From UBA10906 sp049296695 (GTDB taxonomy: Bacteria > Pseudomonadota > Gammaproteobacteria > Methylococcales > Methylomonadaceae): a stretch of DNA of 64,000 nt. The position numbers and the translations under genes are program-made. Shown piece after piece: positions 7,899 to 16,106 of this stretch (positions within the stretch are counted from its first letter, which is position 1; every line of letters begins with the position of its first letter). The notes under the pieces are model-generated. The model was not told the origin of the DNA, did not search any database, and was given only the letters and a program-made list of their open reading frames with translations. Location: contig JBAQSX010000183.1 in the NCBI GenBank assembly GCA_049296695.1, forward strand, positions 1-64,000. The letters run 5' to 3'.

Positions 7899-8631
7899 TG
7901 TTGTTTTGCCCTTTAAAATAATTATTTAACGTGTGCCATTCATCATTTAGCGTTATACCAGATTCTATTAGCTGTGTGAACATTGCATTAAATGCACTGC
8001 TATCACGCGTAGAACGATAAAGTGCTAATAATTCTTCTTGAAAATCCAGTCGCGTTGGCTGATCAAGTACTGCCGTTTCTAATACGCGTTTTGCATCATC
8101 TAATTGACTGTATTCAATATGGTCACGCGCAATAGCCAAAGGGTCATGAGATTCATCATCTTGTTTTTTTTCAATAGGATGAACCATATCATTTGTCCCT
8201 ATTAATCCCTTGGTAAAAAGAGAATAACGATTACCCTCTAATGAATTTACATCTGCCTCTGTATTTTTTAGATAGTCTTGTAATGTAAAAAACTGCTCGG
8301 CGGTTAAGTGAGATTTGGTACCCATAATAATACGCCGACTAATTGCTGTACCTTTTTTATTTAATACAATCAAAAAATCAACGATTGCGGCAAATAATTG
8401 TTCATTCAATTGGGCATGAAAACAATAATAAATACGCTGGGTATGTGCCAGTAATCCTTTTGGTTTTCTGGAAATTTGGAAAACCAATTTTTCCAAAAAA
8501 TCACTATAAAGCAATACTTCTGGATTCCACAGACTCGCTTCATTTTGTAATGAAAAAAAATTGACCATATCTGATGCTGTTGCAGATGCAGAATCGTCGT
8601 CGCAAGTAATCAGAGGGAAATCAGTTATCAT
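7891..8631 (-). CDS. FimV C-terminal-like protein heading the GTPase operon
   Basis: A protein of about 246 residues with no signal peptide or membrane segment. Residues about 165-235 (DPLAIARDHIEYSQLDDAKR onward) match the TPR-like C-terminal domain of FimV, a polar hub protein for type IV pili and twitching motility. The first 150 residues are not recognised. The ATG at 8631 follows a GTG at 8634; either could start. A promoter-like pair lies 25-53 bp upstream. As first gene of the operon it suggests that the module acts at the pilus pole. Confidence 0.55.
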   Translation of the reverse strand: MITDFPLITCDDDSASATASDMVNFFSLQNEASLWNPEVLLYSDFLEKLVFQISRKPKGLLAHTQRIYYCFHAQLNEQLFAAIVDFLIVLNKKGTAISRRIIMGTKSHLTAEQFFTLQDYLKNTEADVNSLEGNRYSLFTKGLIGTNDMVHPIEKKQDDESHDPLAIARDHIEYSQLDDAKRVLETAVLDQPTRLDFQEELLALYRSTRDSSAFNAMFTQLIESGITLNDEWHTLNNYFKGQNNNG

Positions 8632-8655
8632 CACACAGGTTTCATAGCTGGTTTG

Positions 8656-8684
8656 AGAATAGTTCTAAGCGAGCATTTTATCAA
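8656..8684 (-). promoter_or_regulatory. Candidate sigma-70 promoter of the GTPase operon
   Basis: On the minus strand a TTGATA -35 (8679-8684) and TATTCT -10 (8656-8661) are separated by exactly 17 bp. Transcription would begin near 8649, leaving a leader of under 20 bases before the first gene. Five of six and four of six bases match consensus. Confidence 0.45.
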
Positions 8685-8723
8685 GCTTGACACTTAATAA
8701 AAATCGATAAGTTTACAACAATA

Positions 8724-8753
8724 AAGGGGTTTCATTAAATGAAAACCTTTTTT
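8724..8753. terminator. Hairpin between aminotransferase and GTPase operon
   Basis: The inverted repeat GGTTTCATT / AATGAAAACC with a flanking run of T/A lies 45 bp past the aminotransferase stop and upstream of the operon promoter. It would insulate the two minus-strand units. Confidence 0.45.
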
Positions 8754-8797
8754 GACACGCGACAACTGACTCAATTTTTTATAAATCTAAGTCAAGA

Positions 8798-9964
8798 TTA
8801 AAATTTACACAACTGAATAATCCCTGCCAACAAGCGTTGCATAGCAATCGTTATCAGTTCAGGACTTAACATGCCATAAGATAAACGCAAATAACAACCC
8901 TTGTGTAAACCAAAAGCGCATCCGGGTATAACGGCTACTTTAAAGTCACGAATTAATGTTTCAACCAAAATTAAATCGTTAATCTCTGTATTTAATTTTA
9001 ATAATACATAAAACGCACCCTCGGTGACGGTCATCTGACAAAAATCACCTAAAGTTTGCAACTGCTCAATCACTTGACGGCGAACGAGCATAAGTTGTTC
9101 TTTATGTTGTCTACAATAATCCGATCCTGTTTGCAATGCGCCAATAGCGGCTTGTTGACTAATTAATGGCGGACAAATCAGGTTAGTATCTTGTACTTTT
9201 AATAAAGAAGCTAATAAGGCTTTAGGAAACAGCACATAACCCACGCGCCAGCTCGCAAATCCATAAGCTTTGGATAAAGAATACAAAGAAATCGTATGTT
9301 CTTGTGCGCTGGCAATACTAGCGGGTGAAAAATGCTTTACCTTGTCATAAACAAAATATTCATAAGCCTCATCGCTAATATGATACAAGCCATATTCAGC
9401 ACATAAAGCATTCACGGCACGCAAAGCCGTTTCTGAGTAGACCGCGCCACTGGGATTATTAGGCGACACTGTCACAATAGCGCGCGTTTTTGGGGTGATC
9501 GCGGCGCGTAGTGCGTCTAGTTGTAATTGATACTGAGCGTCTGTGGCTACCAATACAGGCTGGCAATGCACCATGCGAATCGCCATTTCCTGATTAAAGT
9601 AATAAGGCACGGGCAAAATAATTTCATCGCCCGCATCACAGATGGCCAATAACACGTTTAAAAACGCCATATTAGAACCCGCCGTTACCATCACTTCATA
9701 GTTGTCACTCACAATGCCATTATCGGTATGCAATTTTTCTTTGATTAATGCCAATAATTGCGGGTGTCCCAAAGGCGAGCCGTATAAATGATCGCTTGGA
9801 TGAGAGCCAAAACCTTGAATAGCTTGCAAAGCACTCTGCGGCGGTGGATAAGACACCATACCTTGTCCTAACGATAATGTACCCTCCGTTTCACGCACCC
9901 ACGCGCCTACCACGGGAATAATGGGCGTTTGTACAGTTTTAATATGATAACTATCACGCATCAC
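8798..9964 (-). CDS. PLP-dependent aminotransferase, class I/II
   Basis: A 388-residue fold-type I aminotransferase. Visible are the substrate-side SLGQGMVSYPPP, the PLP-binding VTVSPNNPSGAVY, the DEAYEYFVY strand, the Schiff-base lysine in SLSKAYGFASWRVGY, and the C-terminal arginine in GCYLRLSYG. The general layout is that of aspartate/aromatic aminotransferases, and the amino donor cannot be told from sequence. The start overlaps the end of mobA by 11 bp, so the two are co-translated. The link to molybdenum cofactor synthesis is not obvious. Confidence 0.85.
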   Translation of the reverse strand: MMRDSYHIKTVQTPIIPVVGAWVRETEGTLSLGQGMVSYPPPQSALQAIQGFGSHPSDHLYGSPLGHPQLLALIKEKLHTDNGIVSDNYEVMVTAGSNMAFLNVLLAICDAGDEIILPVPYYFNQEMAIRMVHCQPVLVATDAQYQLQLDALRAAITPKTRAIVTVSPNNPSGAVYSETALRAVNALCAEYGLYHISDEAYEYFVYDKVKHFSPASIASAQEHTISLYSLSKAYGFASWRVGYVLFPKALLASLLKVQDTNLICPPLISQQAAIGALQTGSDYCRQHKEQLMLVRRQVIEQLQTLGDFCQMTVTEGAFYVLLKLNTEINDLILVETLIRDFKVAVIPGCAFGLHKGCYLRLSYGMLSPELITIAMQRLLAGIIQLCKF

Positions 9965-10547
9965 GGGCTTGTAATTGGGCTAATTGGTCTAGGGTATTAA
10001 TATTGGTAAACAATTCAGGGCTGTGACTAAAATCAACGGTGACATAATGCAACTGGATTAAAAAATCGGTCAATTTACGCCCCCCCGCGCTTAAATAATC
10101 TTGCAAATGTTTTTGTACGCTGGATTTTATCGCCATAAATACAGGTTGTAACTGCCCACCATCGTGGGCAATTGCCACTTCGATAGTATCGGCAGTTGCC
10201 GCGTTTAATAAAGTGCGGACATGCGCTACTGTCACCAAAGGTGAATCGCAAGGCAAGACAAGCCATAGCTCAGCTTGAGCATAGCGCATTGCCGCTAACA
10301 CACCCGCTAATGGCCCTTCAAAACAATCATTAGCATCACTTACCACAGGTAAACCTAATTGGGCATAGCTATCGATATTGCGATTGGCGTTAATGAATAC
10401 CTTATCGACTACTGGACTCAATGCGCTAATCGCATAAGAAACTAAAGGCACGTTTTGATATAAAATCAAACCTTTATCCTGATAAGCCATACGTTTTGCC
10501 CGTCCACCTGCAAGCACTACGCCACAAACTTTGCCTCGCATTGCCAT
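9954..10547 (-). CDS. mobA: Molybdenum cofactor guanylyltransferase
   Basis: A 197-residue MobA that transfers GMP from GTP to molybdopterin, yielding the bis-MGD cofactor of DMSO-reductase-family enzymes. The N-terminal nucleotide-binding signature is VVLAGGRAKRMAYQDKGL; the usual GGxSxRMG has A in place of the final G. Further family landmarks are EGPLAGVLAAM, VLPCDSPLV and FTNINTLDQL near the end. A second ATG six bases inside (MRGKV) is an equally good start. No molybdoenzyme gene is in this window. Confidence 0.85.
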   Translation of the reverse strand: MAMRGKVCGVVLAGGRAKRMAYQDKGLILYQNVPLVSYAISALSPVVDKVFINANRNIDSYAQLGLPVVSDANDCFEGPLAGVLAAMRYAQAELWLVLPCDSPLVTVAHVRTLLNAATADTIEVAIAHDGGQLQPVFMAIKSSVQKHLQDYLSAGGRKLTDFLIQLHYVTVDFSHSPELFTNINTLDQLAQLQARDA

Positions 10548-10870
10548 AAATAACCGATGCTACCAACCTAAAGGTTTAAGTCTAGCAGATAAACTGTAAA
10601 AACCCTGAATAATATAGGTGCGCAGTGCTTATATCTACTAAAGCTAGCAAAGCAACCCTGTACCGTGCAAACACAGGTTTTGTGACAGAGCGTTTAGTTG
10701 AATACACAGCAAGCTTTAGACTGTTGTATTATTTTAAATAGGCTCAATTGATGATTTCAATTACTAATAATGAACATCAATAATGTAGGGGCAAGTCCTA
10801 TTTGCCCTTAATAACACCCCGTTGTACAAAAACGAATAAGTAATCCTAGTATTTCAATTTAAAAATATTT
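10548..10870. other. Gene-free stretch with one partial palindromic repeat
   Basis: No reading frame looks coding here. At 10784-10835 lies a partial copy of the TGTAGGGGCAAAT palindromic repeat described at 28964 and 43025. Only the left arm and part of the TTAATAACA centre remain. Nothing else is recognisable. Confidence 0.5.
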
Positions 10871-10875
10871 GTAAC

Positions 10876-11111
10876 TTATTGCCATAAGTCATGCAGTTTA
10901 TCCATATTTTTAAAAGCCTGCGCGTGATAATTCGGTGACTGTGAAATCGCACGTTGCAAATAATTTCGCGCCTCACTGTAATGCCCATCTAATAAATTAA
11001 GATAACCTAAATTATTACAAGCCGAAGCCTCATTCATGTGGCTAAAGCTTCATTATTTTTACCTTGACGTGCTTGTAATAAAGCTAAATTATTAAGCGCG
11101 TTATCAAATAA
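10876..11111 (-). pseudogene. Remnant of a TPR protein
   Basis: The minus strand encodes two tetratricopeptide pieces in different frames: FDNALNNLALLQARQGKNNE upstream, then CNNLGYLNLLDGHYSEARNY and a tail ending LHDLWQ before a TAA at 10876. A shift near 11035 separates them, and the left end abuts the MITE copy at 11114. The N-terminal part is missing. The pattern resembles TadD-like TPR proteins. It is clearly broken. Confidence 0.55.
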
Positions 11112-11113
11112 AG

Positions 11114-11228
11114 GGTAGTGCATCAAAAAAGTAGGTTAGTTAATATTAAACCTTTCGGAGTTCAAACCTAGGTTTGAACTCCAGCTAAAATGGCGTTTTG
11201 TTAAAACCTACTCTTTTGAAGCACTACC
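11114..11228 (+). mobile_element. 115-bp MITE, copy 1
   Basis: A miniature element with terminal inverted repeats of about 24 bp (GGTAGTGC-x-TCAAAA-x-AGTAGGTT) and a central 26-bp palindrome around AAACCTAGGTTT. It carries no coding sequence. It is the exact reverse complement of the copy at 15411-15525, base for base over 115 bp. A second copy follows 8 bp downstream. No target duplication is recognisable here. Confidence 0.85.
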
Positions 11229-11236
11229 GATTTTTT

Positions 11237-11351
11237 GGTGGTGCATCAAAAAAGCAGGTTAGTTAATATCGAAATTTCTGGAGTTCAAACCTAGGTTTGA
11301 ATTCCAATTAAAATGGCTTTTTGTTAAAACCTACTCTTTTGAGGCGCTACC
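11237..11351 (+). mobile_element. 115-bp MITE, copy 2
   Basis: Same length and orientation as copy 1 but diverged at about a tenth of its positions, including both ends (GGTGGTGC start, GCGCTACC end) and the inner palindrome edge. It is therefore an older insertion than copies 1 and 3. Only 8 bp separate it from copy 1. Confidence 0.8.
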
Positions 11352-11541
11352 CAGAATTTTATATTAAGTTAATAGTATAGATGTTTTTCATTCCAGCAAA
11401 GATACTGGAATCCAGTTGTAGGTGGCGGTATGAATAGACTTGTTGTGACAACTCTAATGATTATTTTAAGTTGGATATTTAATATTAGTAGAACAACCAT
11501 GTAGAGACGTTGCACTGCAACGTCTTGGTATTGCAAGGTCT
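11352..11541. repeat. Short palindromes after the MITE pair
   Basis: The stretch holds an ATTCCAG / CTGGAAT hairpin near 11391-11412, an AATAGACTTGTTGTGAC word near 11430 that is shared with the window start and the transposase scrap at 1440, and a perfect AGACGTTGCA / TGCAACGTCT palindrome at 11502-11526 that recurs at 27877-27901. The last lies just past the stop of the GGDEF-EAL gene and could act as its terminator. Confidence 0.5.
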
Positions 11542-14274
11542 TTATAATATTGAATTCGCTGAATTGTCCTGCATTTGTTTATTTAATAAATGCGTAAACG
11601 CATCGGCTGATAAAGGTTTACTTTTTAAATAACCTTGATAGCTATCACAACCTTTCTCTTGCAAAAAGGCTAATTGTTCTATTGTTTCTACCCCTTCTGC
11701 TAATACTTTAAAACCTAAAATACGCGCCATTGCAATAATAGTAGCGGCAATTTCTATATCATTTTGGTTGTAAGGAATATTGTCGATAAAACCTTTATCT
11801 ATTTTCAATGAATTTAAAGGAAAATGTTTTAAATAAAGCAGCGAAGAATAACCTGTGCCAAAATCATCAATAGCCAAACGTACCCCTAAATCGCGTAATT
11901 TATTTAAAGTCTCTACCACATTATCGCCTTGTTCATTGTGTAAGTTATGCGTTTTTAATCTATCTTGATAATCCATTAAACCGTTTTCAGTAATTTCTAA
12001 TTCTAGTTGCTGAGCTGGAAAATCGGTATCTTGTAATATAGTTTTTATTAAAGCGGGCATATCTATACGTTTAAATTGCTGGGGCGAAACATTAACGGCT
12101 AAGTTTAAAGGTGGCAAGCCTGCATTTAACCATTGTCGTCCTTGTCTACAGGTTTCGCGTAATACCCATTCACCTAAAGCATTAATTAAACCACTTTCTT
12201 CAGCAATACTTATAAATTGATTAGGTGATATTAAGCCATTAATAGGATCTTGCCAACGAACTAATGCTTCCGCCCCAATAATTCGTCCTGTCGCAATATC
12301 GGTTTGCGCTTGATAAAAAACGCGTAATTGTTGTTCTTTAATAGCAATGCGTAATCTACTTTCTAAAGTCATACGTTCGCGTGCTAGTCGCGTTAATTCA
12401 TCCGAAAAATAAGCAAAACAACAGCGTCCTTTTTCTTTAGCTTGATAAAGAGCCGCATCGGCTTGTTCGATTAATTGGGTAGCATTATTACCATGTTGTG
12501 GATATAGACTAATACCAATACTGACACCTATACAGACATTATCGCTTTGGCTTAATTGAAAGGGTTTGCTTAAATCAGTAATAATAGATTGGGCTAAACG
12601 CGCCGCATCTTCGCTATGGACTATATTTTCCAATAAGACAATAAATTCATCACCGCCTAAACGCGCAATACTATCAACGCCGCGTAAATGACTACTGAGT
12701 CGAATGGCTACTTTTTGTAATAATTCATCACCTGCTAAATGTCCAAAACTATCATTAACAGCTTTAAATCGATCTAAATCTAACATTAATAAAGCCAGTT
12801 GTTGTTGTTCTCTATGGGCATTAGCAATGGCATGTTCTAAACGTTCTTGTAATAAGCGGCGATTGGGTAATTGGGTTAAAGGATCATAATAGGCTAAATG
12901 GCGTATTTTTTTTTCAGCGGCTTTACGCTCGGTAATATCAGATTGTGTACCCACATAATGGGTAATTATTCCCTTATCATCAGTCACTGCGGTAATAGTC
13001 AACCATTTTGGATAGATTTCACCATTTTTACGTCTGTCCCAAATTTCACCTTGCCATGAACCTGTTTTTTGAATACTGGCCCACATGTTTTCATAAAAGG
13101 CATTATCATGCCGACCCGAACGTAATAAATTCATTTTATTACCCACTGCCTCAGCAGAGCTATACCCCGTCACTTCTGTAAAAGCACTATTAACGCGTAA
13201 AATAACGCTATTGGCATCGGTAATAACCATCGCTTCATGGGATTCAAAAGCAGTGGCGGCAATGCGTAATTCAGCTTCTAATTGTTTACGCGCAGTAATA
13301 TCAATCAATGAACCGATATAACCTATTAACGCGCCCGTATTATCAAACATCGGCATACTTTGATCTAAAACCCAACGCCATTCATTACTGACATGACGTA
13401 GGCGATATTCGGTAATAATCGACTGGTGATTATTCTCATTATTATAATAACTCGTAAAAGCCGTTTCTCTATCATCGGGATGTACCGCATTACACCATTG
13501 TTCATGTGACATAATCCCTTTTTTAGAATCTAAACCAACAAATTCTAACCATGCTTGATTTGCAAATAAAGGTTTGCCCTCTTTATTGGTAATCCATATC
13601 ATCATGGGTGAATTATTCGCCATTACGCGAAAATGTTCTTCACTGGATTTTAATAAACTTTCAGTTTGTTTACGTTGCGTCATATCATGTAAGGCACTAG
13701 CAAATAATAAACCCTGCTCGGTTTGAATAGGACTTAAACTAATTTCTACTTCAACTGTATTACCATTTTTATGCAACGCACAAATACTACTAAAACCGCT
13801 ACATAATAAACGCGTATAAGGCGCGGCACTACAAAGTTCTCTATACCGCCGATGATCGGTGCGAATCGCTTCGGGTATTAAGAATTCAATAGCTTGTCCA
13901 ATTAATTCTTCATTTTTATAACCTAATAAACGTTCAACTTGATGGCTTACCATCACAATAATGCCTTGGGCATTACTAATTAACAGCGCGTCGGGCTGAG
14001 CATCAAAAATAGCGCGTTGCCGCGCCTGAATGACTAATAACTGTTGTTCAGTTTGTTTGCCTTGCTCAATATCGCGTTTGAGTTCTTCAATAACTGATTG
14101 CAATGCCTGTGTTCTAGTTTGAACTAATTGTTCTAAATGCGCATTATTGTGTTGAAGACGGTGATAATTTCTATAGTAGCGAGTTAATAAATAACTGACT
14201 ACACCTAGAAAAAAAAAGACAAGGCTATAGCCCCAAAGATGATTTATAGAATTTTGTTGAGTGAATTGATTCAT
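11542..14274 (-). CDS. Membrane PAS-PAS-PAS-GGDEF-EAL cyclic di-GMP protein
   Basis: A 910-residue protein: an N-terminal membrane helix (about 12-30), a coiled coil (about 35-85), three PAS/PAC units (about 88-200, 210-335, 340-455), a GGDEF domain (about 465-625) and an EAL domain (about 640-900). GGDEF is intact (RLGGDEF), with an RGVD inhibitory I-site upstream. EAL is intact: EALVRW, NVSPQQF, ELEITE, IDDFGTGYSS, LAEGVE. Both synthesis and breakdown of c-di-GMP are thus possible. An insertion of about 20 residues follows ELEITENGLMD. It stands alone on its strand, flanked by repeats. Confidence 0.92.
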   Translation of the reverse strand: MNQFTQQNSINHLWGYSLVFFFLGVVSYLLTRYYRNYHRLQHNNAHLEQLVQTRTQALQSVIEELKRDIEQGKQTEQQLLVIQARQRAIFDAQPDALLISNAQGIIVMVSHQVERLLGYKNEELIGQAIEFLIPEAIRTDHRRYRELCSAAPYTRLLCSGFSSICALHKNGNTVEVEISLSPIQTEQGLLFASALHDMTQRKQTESLLKSSEEHFRVMANNSPMMIWITNKEGKPLFANQAWLEFVGLDSKKGIMSHEQWCNAVHPDDRETAFTSYYNNENNHQSIITEYRLRHVSNEWRWVLDQSMPMFDNTGALIGYIGSLIDITARKQLEAELRIAATAFESHEAMVITDANSVILRVNSAFTEVTGYSSAEAVGNKMNLLRSGRHDNAFYENMWASIQKTGSWQGEIWDRRKNGEIYPKWLTITAVTDDKGIITHYVGTQSDITERKAAEKKIRHLAYYDPLTQLPNRRLLQERLEHAIANAHREQQQLALLMLDLDRFKAVNDSFGHLAGDELLQKVAIRLSSHLRGVDSIARLGGDEFIVLLENIVHSEDAARLAQSIITDLSKPFQLSQSDNVCIGVSIGISLYPQHGNNATQLIEQADAALYQAKEKGRCCFAYFSDELTRLARERMTLESRLRIAIKEQQLRVFYQAQTDIATGRIIGAEALVRWQDPINGLISPNQFISIAEESGLINALGEWVLRETCRQGRQWLNAGLPPLNLAVNVSPQQFKRIDMPALIKTILQDTDFPAQQLELEITENGLMDYQDRLKTHNLHNEQGDNVVETLNKLRDLGVRLAIDDFGTGYSSLLYLKHFPLNSLKIDKGFIDNIPYNQNDIEIAATIIAMARILGFKVLAEGVETIEQLAFLQEKGCDSYQGYLKSKPLSADAFTHLLNKQMQDNSANSIL

Positions 14275-14464
14275 TACTCTAGGTGATTTATGTGATGACC
14301 TAGATTATTTTAACATAAAGCCTTACTAAAACTAAGCTTACTTAAAATTGAATAAAAACTAACTTTTATTAATGGTTACTGAATCGCTACAAACAATAAA
14401 GTTGATAGTGCCTAATTATTTGATAAATAGTTATAACACTTTAAAGATAGGTGATGCTGAAAAG

Positions 14465-14493
14465 AGCGCGAATAATTAATCACTATTCGCGCT
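14465..14493 (-). terminator. Hairpin terminator of the small exported protein gene
   Basis: The perfect 10-bp inverted repeat AGCGCGAATA / TATTCGCGCT with a 9-base loop starts 17 bp after the stop codon. On the minus strand it is followed by CTTTTC. Confidence 0.6.
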
Positions 14494-14509
14494 TTATTAA
14501 AATAATGCC

Positions 14510-14866
14510 TTACTTAATACTTTTATAAGCATCCAATGCTTTATTCAAAAATGCCGATGCTTTTTCAACATCGCCATATTTGCCTTGAATCATGCCTTGA
14601 TTAATACTTTCAAAACCTTGTTTAACGATAGCTTCGTTACCTTGAATTTTGCCAGAAGCCTCACGCGCCGCTTTTAAATGTAGAGTTGCCGCAGAAAAAT
14701 CACTTTTCTGTACTTGCTCTAAACCTTTTTCGATGTGACCGATAACCACAGCCGCTTCACTTGCCGCGCTAACAACTGCCGCTTCTTCAGAAGCGTTCAC
14801 TGGAGCTACTGCTACAAAAGCAGAAGAAATAAATAATGCAAGAGCTAATTTTTTAATGCTAATCAT
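14510..14866 (-). CDS. Small exported helical protein
   Basis: A 118-residue protein. Residues 1-25 form a Sec signal peptide (basic start, hydrophobic ALALFISSAFVAVAP, probable cleavage after VNA). The mature part is all helical and Ala-rich with two TPR-like helix pairs, for example FSAATLHLKAAREASGKI and VEKASAFLNKALDAYK. A periplasmic scaffold or stress protein is possible, but no function is recognised. It is monocistronic with its own hairpin terminator, downstream (on its strand) of the broken gene at 14964-16045. Confidence 0.65.
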   Translation of the reverse strand: MISIKKLALALFISSAFVAVAPVNASEEAAVVSAASEAAVVIGHIEKGLEQVQKSDFSAATLHLKAAREASGKIQGNEAIVKQGFESINQGMIQGKYGDVEKASAFLNKALDAYKSIK

Positions 14867-15166
14867 AAGTATTCAATAAAGTATTTTGAGGGAATTATTT
14901 TCAAGTATCGCTTGAAAATAAGGAAGTGAAAGGCGTTAACCTTTCAACGACTATGATAAACGATTATGCTAGATTATTTGATTTATTTTCATAAGCGGTG
15001 ATTTTAGCATTTCCCGATTCCAAGCGGGGCGTGCTTGATAGTACAGTCACACTTAAGATATGTTTCGTCTCAAAATAACTATCTAAAATCGCACTATAAC
15101 TGTGGATATTTTGGTAGTGGTAAAGAGTAAGTAATAATATATAAAATTATATATTAGGTGAAAACA

Positions 15167-15316
15167 ATGAAATGTAACTATTGTAAATCAGAGAATGTAG
15201 TAATGAACGGAAAAAATAGAATTGGCACACTAAAATATAAATGTAAAGACAGTTTGCCCTCAAATCCTAAGAACAAAATAATAACAGAGTATGAAAAAGA
15301 ACTCATCAATAAGTAA
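15167..15316 (+). pseudogene. IS1 InsA-like fragment
   Basis: A 49-residue open frame from ATG: MKCNYCKSENVVMNGKNRIG then TLKYKCKD. CxxC with a later Cys is the zinc-finger start of IS1 InsA-type proteins. After the stop, the next frame continues with LLEKLSLAGISWVLNISDLWI, which is the expected helix-turn-helix region, up to the MITE insertion. The N-terminal part is truncated by a frame change. Confidence 0.65.
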
Positions 15317-15410
15317 TTACTTGAAAAGCTATCATTAGCAGGTATCTCGTGGGTACTAAATATATCGGATTTGTGGATATAAAACTATGTCAATAATAAA
15401 TTCAAAAATA

Positions 15411-15525
15411 GGTAGTGCTTCAAAAGAGTAGGTTTTAACAAAACGCCATTTTAGCTGGAGTTCAAACCTAGGTTTGAACTCCGAAAGGTTTAATATTAAC
15501 TAACCTACTTTTTTGATGCACTACC
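15411..15525 (-). mobile_element. 115-bp MITE, copy 3, with 8-bp target duplication
   Basis: Exact reverse complement of copy 1 over all 115 bp. It is flanked on both sides by CAAAAATA (15403-15410 and 15526-15533), an 8-bp target duplication. It interrupts the helix-turn-helix region of the IS1-family remnant, so it inserted after that element arrived. Its tip GGTAGTGC and inner AAAGAGTA-like bases resemble the IS1 terminus at 15113, and 8-9 bp duplications are typical of IS1. Confidence 0.9.
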
Positions 15526-16061
15526 CAAAAATATAGAACAAACCGTTAAAGTAAAAGTATTGGCTAAAGAAGATTTAGATTTAATTGAGAATGCGATGAA
15601 TTGTGTATATTTGTAAAAAAAAGAGTGTAAACAATGGGTTTGCTTAGCGATAGATAGAAAAACTTGTGGGTGTTCATATTGGCGATAGAGGAGCTAAAAG
15701 TGCCAAAGCATTATGGCAGTCCATATCCATATTTATTGTCGTTATGCGCGATTATTGGTCAGCTTATAACGGTGTCCCGATAAACAATATTATTCCGTAG
15801 GTAAAAAAAGCGATCAAACTAATCCTATTGAACGTTTCACTAATACACTACGACAACGCTTTTCTCGTTTAGTTAGAAAAACACTCTCCTTTTCTAAAAA
15901 ACAAAACACTCTTATTGGCTCGTGTACTATTTTATACATCATCATAATAAAATACGATGAGCTTTATAATTAATAAATCACTCATTCTTTACCGCCACCT
16001 AATCTTTTTTAATTCAGCAGGATTAAATAATTTATTATTCATCATTAAACTCCTTAAAGCA

Positions 16062-16081
16062 GGGTACGCGATTGCGTACCC
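16062..16081 (-). terminator. Hairpin downstream of enolase
   Basis: A perfect 8-bp stem (GGGTACGC / GCGTACCC) with a four-base loop lies 26 bp past the enolase stop. No clear U-tract follows on the minus strand, so it may be a REP-like palindrome rather than a strong terminator. Confidence 0.4.
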
Positions 16082-16106
16082 TACCAATAATTAAAACCGC
16101 TAGGTT

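Larger units (their letters stand above)
15113..15999 (+). mobile_element. Decayed IS1-family insertion sequence carrying a MITE
   Basis: The left terminus GGTAGTGGTAAAGAGTAAG (15113-15131) matches the reverse complement of 15981-15999 at about 15 of 19 positions. Inside are an InsA-like zinc-finger start (15167-15316) and InsB-like catalytic pieces (VHIGDRGAKSAKALWQS, YWSAYNGVP, QRFSRLVRKTLSFSK) broken by stops and frameshifts. Total length is 887 bp. Removing the 115-bp MITE and one 8-bp duplication leaves 764 bp, close to the 768 bp of classical IS1. It is inactive. Confidence 0.75.
14964..16045 (-). pseudogene. Unknown small gene split by an IS1-family insertion
   Basis: On the minus strand, AAGGAG followed by ATG at 16045 starts MMNNKLFNPAELKKI, and the frame runs directly into the IS1 terminus at 15999. 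On the other side of the element (15112 to 14964) an open tail continues with SYSAILDSYFETKHILSVTV and ends in a stop. Joined, they give about 65 residues. The protein is not recognised. The two halves are linked only by position and a coding look, so this is inference. Confidence 0.35.

Noticed and set aside
11114..11351. Two adjacent 115-bp repeats considered as the start of a CRISPR array.
   Set aside because: The units are far longer than CRISPR repeats, have terminal inverted repeats, and only 8 bp lies between them.
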